Positions 12,549 through 24,100 of a DNA stretch of 64,000 nucleotides are shown piece after piece. Made by a program: the position numbers and the translations under genes. The notes under the pieces were generated by a model. The model did not search any database, was not told the DNA's origin, and was given only the letters and a program-made list of their open reading frames with translations. Position 1 is the first letter of the stretch. Each line of letters begins with the position of its first letter. Source of the stretch: Ailanthus altissimus (taxonomy: Eukaryota > Streptophyta > Magnoliopsida > Sapindales > Simaroubaceae); contig OX327712.1 in assembly GCA_946807835.1 (NCBI GenBank), positions 12,728,001 to 12,792,000 on the forward strand, in the 5' to 3' direction.

Positions 12549-13513
12549 TCATTTTTTCTTTTTTGTCTTTCTATGCTTCAATATCTTCTTTCGGATATAA
12601 GGATACAGTGTATCTATATTTTTTAGTTGCTCAGTGTTTAGGTGTACTACATTAATGTTGAAACAATATCCATTCTCTGATGGTAACTTGATATCTTTAA
12701 AGACTTTAAATGTGACAGTGTCATCTTGCACTTCATGGTCAACTCCATTTTTTGAACATTAATGACTGTTCATCTTATGGTTAAGAAGAGTCTTCCAAGG
12801 ATGAAATAATCAAGAAAGATAAATTTATCTACTTTTACTAGCACATCTGCAATAACTCTTCTAGGATATGTAAGGGATGAACCAGCTAGTTGAAGTGTGA
12901 TATTGGTTGGTTTGGCTTCTCCTAGATCACAGTGGCACGAGGTTGATGCTTGTTCCTAGATCACAATGGCATGAGGTTGATGCTTATTCCTAGATCACAG
13001 TGGCATGAGGTTAATGCTTGTTCCTAGATCACAAACTGCTTTTTCCAAAGTTGTAGTTCCCAATTTTTCATGGTATAGTGAAGCTCCTAAGATCTTTAAG
13101 CTTTAGAGGTAACTTTTTTCTGAAGGATTATGCTACACCATTTTTTCAGGGCAACAGTCTTGAAGTCATCTAATCTTTCATTTTTTGATAGATTATCCTT
13201 CATGAATTTCATGTAGCTTGACATTTTCTTCAATGCATCTGCAAAAGGAAGATTAATATATAATTTCTTAAAAATTTTAAGAAATTTAGAAAATTGCTTA
13301 TATAGTTTATTCTTTTGCAACCTCTGAATGAATGGTGGAGGAAGAGTGCATGGGTTGATTTTGTAGGTTGCAACTTGTATTTCCTACTGAGTTTTCACTT
13401 TTCTGCCTTTCAAAATTTTGTTGTACTTGAATACCAATTTCTGCACTCTTTTTTGGACTTGTTTGCTTTTGTAACCTTTGAGAAAAAAGTATAGGTGGTC
13501 TATATGGCTGCAC
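12549..13513 (-). pseudogene. Element G protease region (Athila-type)
   Basis: Minus-strand fragments resemble the Athila gag-pro linker and protease: a stretch 'NLPFADALKKMSSYMKFMKD' followed by 'LDDFKTVAL' (13096-13320), then an aspartic protease core CDLGTSINLMPL, then 'LPSENGYCFNINVV' (12549-12731). Frameshifts and stops separate them. The protease core is present three times in tandem in units of 34 bp, which destroys the frame. Confidence 0.7.
12921..13033 (-). repeat. 34-bp tandem repeat over the protease active site
   Basis: Units at 12921-12954, 12955-12988 and 12989-13022, plus a partial unit to 13033, with three or fewer differences between units. Each encodes the active-site segment (CDLG-T/I-SINL) on the minus strand. 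Because 34 is not a multiple of three, each unit is in a different frame. Confidence 0.85.
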
Positions 13514-13859
13514 GTCATCTTGTTGTATTACCTTTCTTTCTCCTTAGTCTCTGACATGGGATGCTGAGATGTGTCGTCAGTATAATCTTACCATTTCTAA
13601 AGGAGATAACTTGACATTGTTCTATATTTTTCATTAGATTGGCTTTGGTGTCACTTGGTAAAGTTCATTGAGGTCACTTGTTTAATACTGTAGCTAGATG
13701 CCTTACTTAATTCTCTAAGGCTCTAAATGCTGCAGTTTGACTTTAAAAAAGTGCATAAGTTCTTTTAATATATTGTACGAACATATCTTCTAAGTCTAGC
13801 TTTTCTCTTGCTGAGTTTGTGCTTGCAGATGGATTCATGATCTTGGAAAGATTCTCTTA

Positions 13860-14472
13860 ATTATTTTTACTTCATGAAAAGTTGGGATGATTCCTCCATC
13901 CAGAGTTATACAAATTTAAATTGGGGTTACTGTGGTTGAAATTCCCTACATATTATATTGTCTTCATGTATTGCACATTAGCATGTTTGTCTTTACAGAA
14001 ATCACAAGTGATTGGTTGAGTCTTGATGGCATTAATTCCTAAGATGCTTAATTGTTTAGTCAAAAGGTTGACTTGGACAGATAATGTGGTCAAAGTGTCT
14101 ACTTTATATAGTCCAACGATTTTTTTTGATACTGCTCTTTCAATGGGCCATTGGTAGGCATTGAATGCCATTTTGTTTAGTAGATTATAAGCTTCATTGG
14201 TTGATTTGTTCATGAGTGCTCTTCAAGCTGTAACATTTATTTTTGTTCTGAATTAACCGGTTAAGCTATTGTAGAAGGTTAGCATAAGTATCCACTTTGG
14301 AACTCTATGGTGAGAAAATTTTCTTTGCATATCCTTTTATCTTTCCTAAGCCTCATATGAATATTCTCTATCTAGTTGTAGAAAGGATGTGATATCATTC
14401 TTTATCTTGACAGTTTTAGCAGGTGAAAAAAAATTTGGCGAGAATTTTTTAAGCAAGATCATCTTATGTAGC
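13860..14472 (-). pseudogene. Element G gag, C-terminal part
   Basis: The minus strand encodes a typical Athila gag tail: 'EAYNLLNKMAFNAYQWPIER' followed by a helical stretch and a CCHC-like knuckle CDFCKDKHANVQ (first two Cys and His present, last Cys lost), at 13953-14213. Upstream remains reach 14472, where the 14478-17036 insertion separates it from the N-terminal part. Confidence 0.75.
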
Positions 14473-15054
14473 TATGGTGTTGGGTGTTGATCATTCTAGG
14501 GTGCTTGCATGTGGGACGTGTTCATCATACAACAAATATACATATCTCATACATATTTATGCACAGCGGAAGATTAAAATAATACAATGAACACATGTAA
14601 TACATATTTATTAAATGAAAACTGAGATTGAGAAATATAACCCATGAAGCCTTTGGATTAATTTGCTTGAAGTCCATTATGAAATGAAACTTTGATCAAT
14701 CCTAGCAATCAACAAGGGTGGGTTTGATTATCTAGAATAACAGTATATTAATCCAGCATTTTGTTTCTCTTAAACTTGATTCAAAATTAAACTCTTTAAC
14801 TTAATTAAATTTGTTTTCCCTTTTATTCAATTTTTAAATAATTAAAACAAATCTCCTTTTTAGTTATTACATTTAGTAACTATTCACTTATTTGTTTTGT
14901 TGTTCTAACACTCAAAACAAAAAAAAAAACAAAGAATTTCAATTTCTGAAATTGAAATGGCTCCCAAAAATGCAAAATTTAAAAACATAAAAAAATTTTG
15001 AATTTTGAATTTCACTTCACTTTATATATAATGCATAAATTTCAAACTAATTTG

Positions 15055-15310
15055 AATTTCATTTGCATTTAATTTAACTTAACCTAACTTTAGTTAGGTT
15101 AGTTTAACTTAACCCTTAAGTTAAATAAATATTTAAATATTTTAACCATAATTAACTAACTTAATCATGGTTAATTAACTTAACCATTAAGTAAGGTTAA
15201 CTTAACTTAACTATATGATTAACCTTTAACCATAATTAAGTTAAATTATTTATTTAACAATTAAATAAATAAATATTTATTTTAATTATTTAACAATTAA
15301 ATAATCATAA
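15055..15310. repeat. Degenerate GTTAA/TTAAC-rich low-complexity block
   Basis: Many near copies of TTAACTTAACC and its complement, with alternating orientation, so it can fold on itself. No protein signal. Confidence 0.6.
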
Positions 15311-15906
15311 AGTAAAATTACTTTTATATCTTTACTAGGTTATCAAGTTAACCTAAAGTGGGTCCTACCATGTAACCATATACTTTAGTTAACTTGATTA
15401 TAGTAAATTTGCTGAATTATATTGTATTGAATCATTCAATATGCTAAACTGCTAAAGTGCTCAAAGAGTACATTTTATATTAGGACTCTCTAGGTTTACA
15501 CCCGATTTGTCAAATGAAACTATTCTATTAATCCGTAATCGATGCCCTACGCATACGTTACGAATATTACAAATTAGCGTGTTAGACCATGCAATTTGAG
15601 GCCATAATATTTAAGTATAATCCTTCCATCATTTATACCCTGGATGTGCGGGGACATAGATCAGTACCGTCAAATTCCTATTTGCTCATCTAGTATCTTA
15701 TCTCCAGATTCATATCTCAATAAACAATATACGCAAACACTTTTGCTATATTGTTTAACCCTGTAGAAAACTCTTTTCCTGGGTTAGTGCTTGTGGCTAC
15801 AAGTCTTTATGAAATTCAATCTAGGAGCATTGGATATATAACTTACCTACGTAAGCTGACAGATCCTGTATCTACACACACCGAACTCTATGAGCATCAA
15901 ACCATA

Positions 15907-16314
15907 TAGGGGTGGGCAAACCAGGTTCTTTTTTTGAAGAATAAAATCGAAAAGCGAACCGAGTTCATAGAGAACCAAACCGGTTTGGTTCAGTTTATAA
16001 ATTCAATTTAGTTCTCAAATTTTTGGTTCGGTTTTCTATTTTTCGGTTCAGTTTTTGCTTTTTTGGTTTGACTCAAATGGACTTAATTTAGGCTTATTTT
16101 TTGTTCGGTTCGGTTCGATTTGGTTCGATATTTTAATTTTTCAAAATTAAGTTTCTTGTTTCGGTTCTGAGTTTGGCCTTCCGAACTGAATTTTTTGGTT
16201 TTTTGAATTAAAAAACTAAAAATAGAACCAACCAAGAGAAAAGCCGAATCGAACCGGCCGGTTCGGTTTGGTTTTTGAGTCCGATTCAGTTTTTTGGTTT
16301 TTTGCCCACCCCTA
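15907..16314. mobile_element. hAT-type MITE
   Basis: Terminal inverted repeats TAGGGGTGGGCAAA and TTTGCCCACCCCTA are perfect over 14 bp, and TAGGGGTGGGCAAA-like ends are typical of plant hAT elements. The flanking octamers AAACCATA (15899-15906) and GGACCATA (16315-16322) agree at six of eight positions, the duplication length expected for hAT. The interior has many GGTTCGGTTT-like repeats and no open frame, so it is non-autonomous. Confidence 0.9.
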
Positions 16315-17041
16315 GGACCATACCCAGCGACACATAGCGGTCAAACCATGAAAAGTCTCTGACATATGTAGAACCAAAGTATGATGGAGCACTCATAAGA
16401 CCACCGTGACGCTCAGGTCAAAGGACCATGAATACTACTCAACTCGAGAGGAACTTCCTTTGACGGCTTCATAAGATATCTATTGGGGTACTTGTGAGTC
16501 TGTTCAATATCCAGTCCTGACTGGATACCCGCATGCCTAAACAAGCTCTAAGCTTATGGTCAGCTAAGAACAACCATATAAACCAGTTAAATATAGACAT
16601 ACACTAATTTATATTATGTGAATTCACCGATAGACCCGTATTGGTGATCATAGATCAGGAACATTATATTTGAGACATACTTACATAATGACATTTCTTA
16701 ACACTTATTGTAACTTTTTGCAATTATGTCATTACAAGTATACTCTCAGATCTTTGTTCCATTATAGACAAGGTTCTAACTATTTAAAATTCGCTGACGC
16801 TTATAACCTGCTAACTCTTAGCATTTATAACTCTCACTTTACTAACTATTAGTTCTGATCTAAACTCCTTTAGATAAGATCTGAACTCTTTCAGATCAAA
16901 CAGTGTCTGTAATGTTACAAGCATTATACCATATTAATATGATATTAACAATTTTTATTCGAAATATTTATTTTATGAATATTAACAATTAATATTCATA
17001 CAATATTGGAATGGCACGTGAGCACCAGCTCCAACATATGG

Positions 17042-17231
17042 ATCTATATAAAAGTGATAATGGCCAGCTCTTTACTTCGCCTCTAAAAAAAAAAGGAAAC
17101 AATCTTAGACGGATTGCAACATTGAACACCTCATCGTACTTGATTGTGTCACATATATCCAAGAAGTTGATTATGTGCATGTTTGGATCGTCATTGGGTA
17201 GTCCACTAAATTGCACTGAATCATTGAGCAT
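17042..17231 (-). pseudogene. Element G gag, N-terminal part
   Basis: The minus strand reads 'VQFSGLPNDDPNMHIINFL', then 'CDTIKYDEVFNVAIRLRLFP' and 'GEVKSWPL', matching the conserved Athila/Tat gag core (F-x-G-L-x-x-EDP-x-x-H and AIRLRLFPFSL). The frame is lost shortly before the insertion at 17036. Confidence 0.8.
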
Positions 17232-17608
17232 TTGAATTGTGCTTGGCTTGATCTCAAAGTTTTTGCCTTAAATAATTGGTCTTTGGATGCTTGAATGAAT
17301 TCCATTGACTAAGGGAACAACATATTCCTTTAGCTATCTTGTTTCTATGTTGGGTGCATTGAGTACTTAATCTTCCATGGTGTTGACTTGATTTTATTCT
17401 CTTCAAAGTCTTCTTAGAGTTCTTTCAATTTTTGGATCAAAGACAGTCAACTCTTCACTTTTTGCTCTTCACGTGTATCTTCAAAGAATTCTTATAAAAC
17501 AAAAACTAAATTAAAAGTAAAAAAAATAAATTCTGAAGTAAAAAGTAGAAAGATTGGTATTAATATTGGTGAAAAGTAGATAACTATCTCTGACAACGGC
17601 ACTAAAAA
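17232..17608 (-). other. Element G leader with decayed tRNA-Asp primer site
   Basis: Non-coding. The primer-like site lies at about 17586-17604, next to the LTR. Confidence 0.6.
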
Positions 17609-19006
17609 TGTGATGCAAGTTTTTAGACACACAATTAAGTGCAAGTATATGCTATCGTAACAAGTAATAAATGGATAAAAGAGTCAGATATTGAACACAT
17701 ATGGATAATATCTACTTTTTATCAAGTACTAAAATTATATCTTTCTAGTAATTATTAAAAAAAATTAAATTTTAAGAATGACTATAAAAAATATAAAGCA
17801 ATAACACAACATCAAGAGATATGAAATATAGCAATATAGAAAAAATCTAGGATTAATACTATTCTTCAATATGCTTTCTAATGATTACTCTTTTAATATT
17901 TAAATCCCTTAGTTCTTATTATTGATCAAGATACGAATGTATTCACAAGCCTCTCATATAGTCATGTAAATATATCTTAATTTTCTAAATACCTATATAC
18001 TTATGGTAATTAATAAATTAATATTCATTAAAAACGATTTTTATTAATCATATATGCCAATTAGGTATATTACTATTCTAATTTGAAACTTGTATATGTA
18101 ACTTAATATGTTACTCTATCATCATGCATCAAATTACATAAATTTAAATATAATGATGCATCTTCTGATTTTATTAAAGTATTACCAAAACAAATACAAT
18201 ATTGATTAGATATAATGAAGCATTAAGACCAAATAATTTAAATAACAAAGAACTAAGTTTATTAAATATTAGAAAAATATAACAATTAAACACATATATT
18301 GAGTCCAAATATTAACCCTAGAAAGAAATTTAATTTATGACTACAAGAGAATTTCAGCAAAAATATAAAAAAATGTTACAATCAATAGTAAATCGATATA
18401 GACGTCGAATTGCTCTTGATTGAATTGCCTAAGAAACTATTACTGTCGTAGAATGTCTTGAATTTCTCTCTATAACTGCTTCAATTATGCTCTAATTGCT
18501 CTTTAAGACTTGTGTTATGTGTTTCTTGAGTGTCTTGTGTGTTCTCTAAAGGCTAGAGATGAATGACTTTTTATAGGGTTTGATTTAAACTTGAAAATCT
18601 TAATTCTTATCAGGTCAAGAATCGCGTGATCACTGGGGTGATATGCCTTGATGCTGCAATTGCTGAAGCGTTGGATCATTATTGCTAAGGCGATCACAAA
18701 ATTTTGCTAGGCAAAATTTTGCAACTTAATTAGATCTTATTTCTATATTTTTTGTTTTGATTCTGGTCTCAGTGCTGAAGCAAAAATACTTGTACCGTTA
18801 GAGAAAAATTTCATTAGTTTTAAATATTTTACAATTAGGACCCTAATTTTTGTTGTCTTGCATTCTTACTCTTATTTTTTTTAAATCTTTTTGGGTCTAA
18901 ACTCTATAAATAAACAATAATACACATAATTAATCATTTATTTTTATAAAAATATCAAAATATCAAGATAAATAAAATAAAATAAATGACAAATTTACCC
19001 TCATCA
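17609..19006 (-). repeat. Element G 5' LTR
   Basis: Partner of 903-2309. Plus-strand ends are TGTGATGCAAG and CCCTCATCA. No open frame of note. Confidence 0.75.
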
Positions 19007-19149
19007 AACCTTTCAAACAAAAAAACTTGCAAAAAGTTTACAACCACAAGGATATTTATAATAAATCTTTTTGCATTACCAATCTCAATATAGTAGGTTT
19101 CATCAAGCTATTTTTAAACACAAGAGCAATAAAATAAAAAGCTAAAGAA

Positions 19150-19760
19150 CTGTAATAGTTATAGCCAGAGGAAACAACCTCTTTGGTATATGGCCAATAA
19201 TTTGGTCATAGAATACGAACTTGCTTAGCGATAGAGCTATCATAGCCTTAACCCTACAACCTAAGGCATAAGATTCTTCTTGAACAAAATGATCTTCATG
19301 TATAGAGCTATAAAATTGCTTTCCCTAACTTACGAATGTTGGCATGGATTCAACACTACTTTTCCATAAACAAGCCTTCGTATCTATCAATACTTGCATC
19401 TCAGAGGAAGACAACATAATGGTAAAAATGTCTCCTTCACCCAAAATGGGCAAGCTCGTGATGGCTACCACGTCTTCCAAGTTGGGGGTAAACTCTCCAT
19501 AAATTATAATGGAAGTGTAAGTCTCTAAACTCCCTCTCTGCACTAACTATCCCAAATAAGACCAATCCCTTATGACTTTCGACCTTCTAGAAGCAAAAAT
19601 AACAGCATATAGCCTACTTTGAGTAGCTACTTTGAAGGATGGCATCCTTGCATTCAAAGGCCATCCAATCAGACTAGTGATTGGATTCTGCAGGCACTCG
19701 AAAGTGAATAAGTTTTAGCTTTGTAATGCTCAGGCCAAACACAAATGCTAAATAAACTCT
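19150..19760 (-). pseudogene. Plant-mobile-domain-like relic
   Basis: The minus strand, with two or more stops, reads segments such as 'WPLNARMPSFKVATQSRLYA', 'YGEFTPNLEDVVAITSLPIL' and 'LSKFVFYDQIIGHIPKRLFP'. These follow the pattern of the plant aminotransferase-like/mobile domain (a GE-x-T-x-T-LEDV-x-x-L-x-x-LP-x-x-G core, then LSKFVF and VFPLA). Such domains occur in host nuclear genes and in transposons. The function of this broken copy is nil or unknown; the assignment rests on motif order only. Confidence 0.55.
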
Positions 19761-21178
19761 AGTTAGATTATAGTAGCCTTAGTCAAAGCATCCTCTAAAA
19801 GGCATTTAGCACTTCAAGATTCTGAGATTCTAACTTGCTCACGAAGTCATCACCCATGTCAAACAATATTTGCAATTAGGGAACGAGAGAGAGAAGGAAA
19901 ATTTATTTTATTTAATGTAATAATTAAATATAAAATATATTATTTAATTAAATTATATTGAATAAATAAATTAAATTGTGCTGTGTTCATAATTAAATTG
20001 TACAATGACAGATTAAATTATGGACAAAATTAGTTTTAATTTTAATTTTTATATTAATTAAAATTAATAAATTTTCATATGTCAATTCGTAATTGGCACA
20101 TAAATACAATAAGACATCTTATATGTGAAATTGCATCCCACTCACTAGTTCATATCAGCTCATGAAATGCAAAAATGTCATTATATAAAAAATTAATTTT
20201 TTTAATTAAAATTTATAAAATCCTGTTTAAAATTAATATTTTTAAAATTTGTAAGACAAAATTACGAATTAAGCTAAATTTTTAAGATAAATGTGTCAAC
20301 TCCCTTTTATAAACAATTACTAACTTGTTTGGTATGACCTTCTTACAGTATAAAGGAGTTTTTTTTTAATGTTAAAAGGTTTAGCATTTAAATAAATGAA
20401 ATCTTTTAAGAATAAAAAACTTATTTTGTTAAGAAAAAGCTCAAAGTTTTAAACTTATAGGAGTTGACATAAAAAAACTTTCTAAGTGTCTAAAATACCC
20501 TTATTTTTATTTTTAAAGTTCTACTTTAATTCTTTTATAACAAAAAATAAAAATTAAAAATAAAGTGTCTATTAAAGTAATTATATAATTTTTTTAAAAA
20601 AGGAAAACTATAGCTACAACCAGACAAATGACTACTAATTATTTTCTTACAATTCTGCCTATAAAAGCCCTATTAGTGTACTAATTTTTTTCTTAAACTC
20701 TACCTATTAAAGCTCTTTTAGTGTAAGCTCAATTTGAAGAATCTCTACTTAAATAGCCGTACGAAACAAACCCTACAATATGTTTTACTATAAAAAGACC
20801 TCAAACTAGTCAGAAAGATGCATCAAGCAGAACATGCCACTCTGTTCTGCTGATTTATGTTGAGAAATAAACTCCATGTTATTGAGCATCAAAGTGGAAC
20901 CTGCTGGCACAGTAAAAATGGTATCCACATATCAATAAGTCTAAAATGGATTACACTTTTAAAGGGGCAAATGATTATTGCGTGAAGAGAGAGAAAACCA
21001 TCTGTGGTTAATAAAATGTGACAGCCAAACTTAAACAAAATCAAACTCTTACATGAAAGGTCTCCCTAATCCTGATATGATTGGATCAAATCTCACACCC
21101 TTGTACTGGGCCAAAAGATGTTATTGATTGAACCACTACCAGCCAGAGTCAATAAAACTAGAGAAAATTGCTGAAACT
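19761..21178. other. Host intergenic DNA
   Basis: AT-rich, with no convincing reading frame or repeat structure. It lies downstream of the gene at 21179-25989 and may include its 3' untranslated region. Confidence 0.5.
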
Positions 21179-24100
21179 TAAGATGAGACAACAAGAAACT
21201 CATGGTTAAACAGAAATGGCTTACGGGCCATACATTTTACTTCAAATATTTCACCATTCTTGAGTATACAGGTACAGGATGTATAGAGTCGCATATCAGG
21301 GGCAGGGAATGCTTGTAATTTGGTGTCTACATCAAACGTCCTCACACAACAAGAAATGGTCCCATATCAACTTCAGGTTGTCTTTAAACACATTGTAGAC
21401 AGAATCAATATCAACCTTCCCTTCCTGAAAGTTATAGGAAGTAATGATCACATAGAATCTTCTGTGGACGAGAAAAAACACATATTCATGAAAGCCAAAC
21501 AAAGGGGACTGCCAATTTTGTGTAACTTATAGAGAAACAGCCATAAGAAACAGTGTGCAATAATAATCATGAAATATATATAGCTGAACTGATGAGTATC
21601 ATATTCAAAACCAGCTGTTTTGGGCACAGAGAGCTAATAAAGGAACTCCTGGTTCTTTTTACTGGAAATTACCGAGAAGTTTGAAGTTGTAATCTAATTT
21701 ATCCCAAGAAAATCAACTGGACTAAAAGTAATTTGACACTGAAACTGATGTCACTATAATGCAAATGTCAAAGAGAAATACTAAATAACGAACATCTGTG
21801 TAAACAATAAAAGGAGTTAATGAAGAAAATGTTTTAAGATATTGGGACAACTTGCTGTTTCATTGATGAAATCTTCTATGACACTATTATTGCACAAGGG
21901 TAAAAATAGAAGACATGGTTTTGGGATAGTTACAACTAGTATTACAATTTTAACAACAAAGCTCTGTAGAAGTAAAAGATGCATTTACAATATGTTCAGA
22001 ACCTATGGAGGCAGTTTCACAATAGCAAGAATTACAGGCCTTATTAAGTAATATACACAAAGGTATGGGTTAAGGAAAGAATTGACGAATGTAAAAAACA
22101 GCAAATACCTGTATCTCTGAAAGTACTCTTTTCAACTTCAGAGTAATATCAATCGTAGCTTCTCCCATTGAAGTCTCAAAATGAAACCAATCGGAATGTC
22201 TTACCTTGAGCTTTAGTGATGGGCTAGTATATGACTTAATTTTGTTGTGGCTAATACTGATAACTCTGTATCTATCCCCAAAATTTGACTTCCCCAGGGG
22301 CCACCTTAACCCACCCTTCACTTCCAGATCCAAAACTGCTGAATTAATGATATTTCTAATGCTATGCATTTCATCATCCTGGAAAGATGTAGGATGGATA
22401 GTCAAATAAAATATTAGATAAAGAAAAGGAAGATAAATATATGGAGAGAAAATCCAATGGAAGAACAGAAAACAGAAAAACAGCTACAAGAAATCAGGGG
22501 AGAAACAAATGTAAATTCATTCATCAAAACATCTTCTTCTCTTAACTAAATATGAAGCCCTTTTTACAGTGATCAAACCATAAATAAAGCTGGAAATAAA
22601 ATAATATTATTACTAAAAGTAACACAAAACCTACATGAACAATAAACTACTTTAGGAAAGATAAACTGGACCTAAATAAGTAACAAAGACGACTCAAATA
22701 ATAAAAATCAAATCAAATTTTAAAATAGGAGCTCTTATACTGCATTGTGGAAAGGGTATAAAATTATTTTTGATCTCAAAGTCCACTCTCAGGAAAAATT
22801 TAATATAGATAGAAGATCTAAAATATGGTACATGTTAGAAATATAAATGAATATTACTCATAATGGATAGACAGGAAAAAAAAAAAAAGAAGAAACTTTT
22901 TCTTCTGATGGTTAAATTCTTTTCTTTTATTTTTTTATTTTTGTTACTAAAAAGTTTCTGATGTCTAAAGAAAAAATCTCAGAAATTAGGATACTGCTGA
23001 CTTGTTGATGTCAATACTAAATGAACAGGGGAGGGGACATGCGTGACTTACAGTTAAAGTCTTAACTGTTTTAAGCTTGACTATTGCAATTTTTTTTCTC
23101 ATCAAAACTCATCTACTTATCTTTTCTCATCCCTTGGACAGTAAACTTATTTGGTAGAAGAAAAAAGTTATTAGTTAGAGTTCTCCTTGCTTCCACTTTC
23201 TTGATAATTTTATCATTTCCAGTGTTCATAAAGGAAAGGATCCCAATCAGAAATGACCAAGATAAAATGAGAAGGAAAAATGGAAGAATCAAGAGGTATC
23301 TTATCTACCTAACATATGCAATGTTGCAGATTAACTTACAGTGAGAGCAGTTAAGATACTCTTTGTATAAAATGAGAGCCTTAGGTCTAAGCTCTTATAA
23401 AGGCATGATATATCTTCATCCATGTGACGCACTGGCTTTAGTCTGACCTACAAAAGGATATGTTTTATACACTGCATCAGCCTCCACACACAACCAAAAG
23501 TTTGGAACTTTATGGATAAATTAAAAAAATATCTCCATGAGGTAGTTAATAGTTGTGGATGTAAACAATACCATATAAAGAAGATTGTAATGATCTAAAT
23601 GCTATAAACTGAAAGAACTTACTAAAAATTGGAAAATTCAATATGGTTCCTGATCAAAAGTACTTGGTAACTACATGGTAACATCAGCTATCTTATATGG
23701 TTTCGACATTCACATCACGAGATTAGTCAAACAAATTATTTTTTAGTTTTTATTAGTTAGTTATCAGAGCTTTCCTTGTTGAATAGTATGCCTATTTCTT
23801 CTTAGATGTATACTTAGCATACTTTTGTAAGAGAAGTTCTGTATAAATAATTTCAAAACATGAAATATTTTGCCTTCTAAAGGCAAGATTCAATTGAGAT
23901 ACTACCATGAATGACTTCTAAATAAAATGTCTTCTTGGCATTCTAAGGTTTTTGTCCTCCATGTTCTCTTTCTTCATCTAAACTGTTTCTATTTCTATAG
24001 CCTAATCATAATCTACATTAAAAAAATTTCATCATAAAACCATTTGTTATCAATTTAATTAGAGAACATCAAGAATTGTTTTAGCATTTTTTGCACTAGC

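Larger units (their letters stand above)
14478..17036 (-). repeat. Solo-LTR-like insertion in element G gag
   Basis: It has TGTTGG...CCAACA ends and a perfect 5-bp duplication TATGG at 14473-14477 and 17037-17041. Once it is removed, the gag reading (LL-frame on the left, TIAT-DDLA on the right) is contiguous. No primer site, polypurine tract or open frame is inside, so a solo LTR is the best explanation; the superfamily is not identified. It holds a stretch built of GTTAA/TTAAC units (about 15055-15310) and a nested hAT MITE (15907-16314). Confidence 0.7.
903..19006 (-). mobile_element. Element G: non-autonomous Athila-like LTR retrotransposon, host of nested insertions
   Basis: Two related LTRs (903-2309 and 17609-19006) bracket gag and protease remains on the minus strand. 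The primer site next to the right LTR reads TAGTGCCGTTGTCAGAGA on the minus strand, a decayed form of the tRNA-Asp site TGGCGCCGTTGCCGGGGA. A polypurine tract (TTTGGGGGAATT on minus) abuts the left LTR. AACCT occurs at 898-902 and again at 19007-19011, the likely target duplication; if so, the left LTR starts TAATGTG rather than TGTG. No reverse transcriptase or integrase is visible, so it depended on other elements. It contains copy A (2415-10784) and a solo-LTR-like insert (14478-17036). Confidence 0.75.

Noticed and set aside
14478..17036. DNA transposon because of TGTTGG/CCAACA ends
   Set aside because: Only six terminal bases pair, and a 5-bp target duplication with TG/CA ends fits an LTR better; no transposase is seen.
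17011..17235. Plus-strand frame opposite element G gag
   Set aside because: It is the shadow of the minus-strand gag sequence and crosses the end of the 14,478-17,036 insertion.
22206..22409. Plus-strand frame over the exon at 22109-22378
   Set aside because: The minus strand has consistent splice sites and conserved coding blocks; the plus frame is a shadow.
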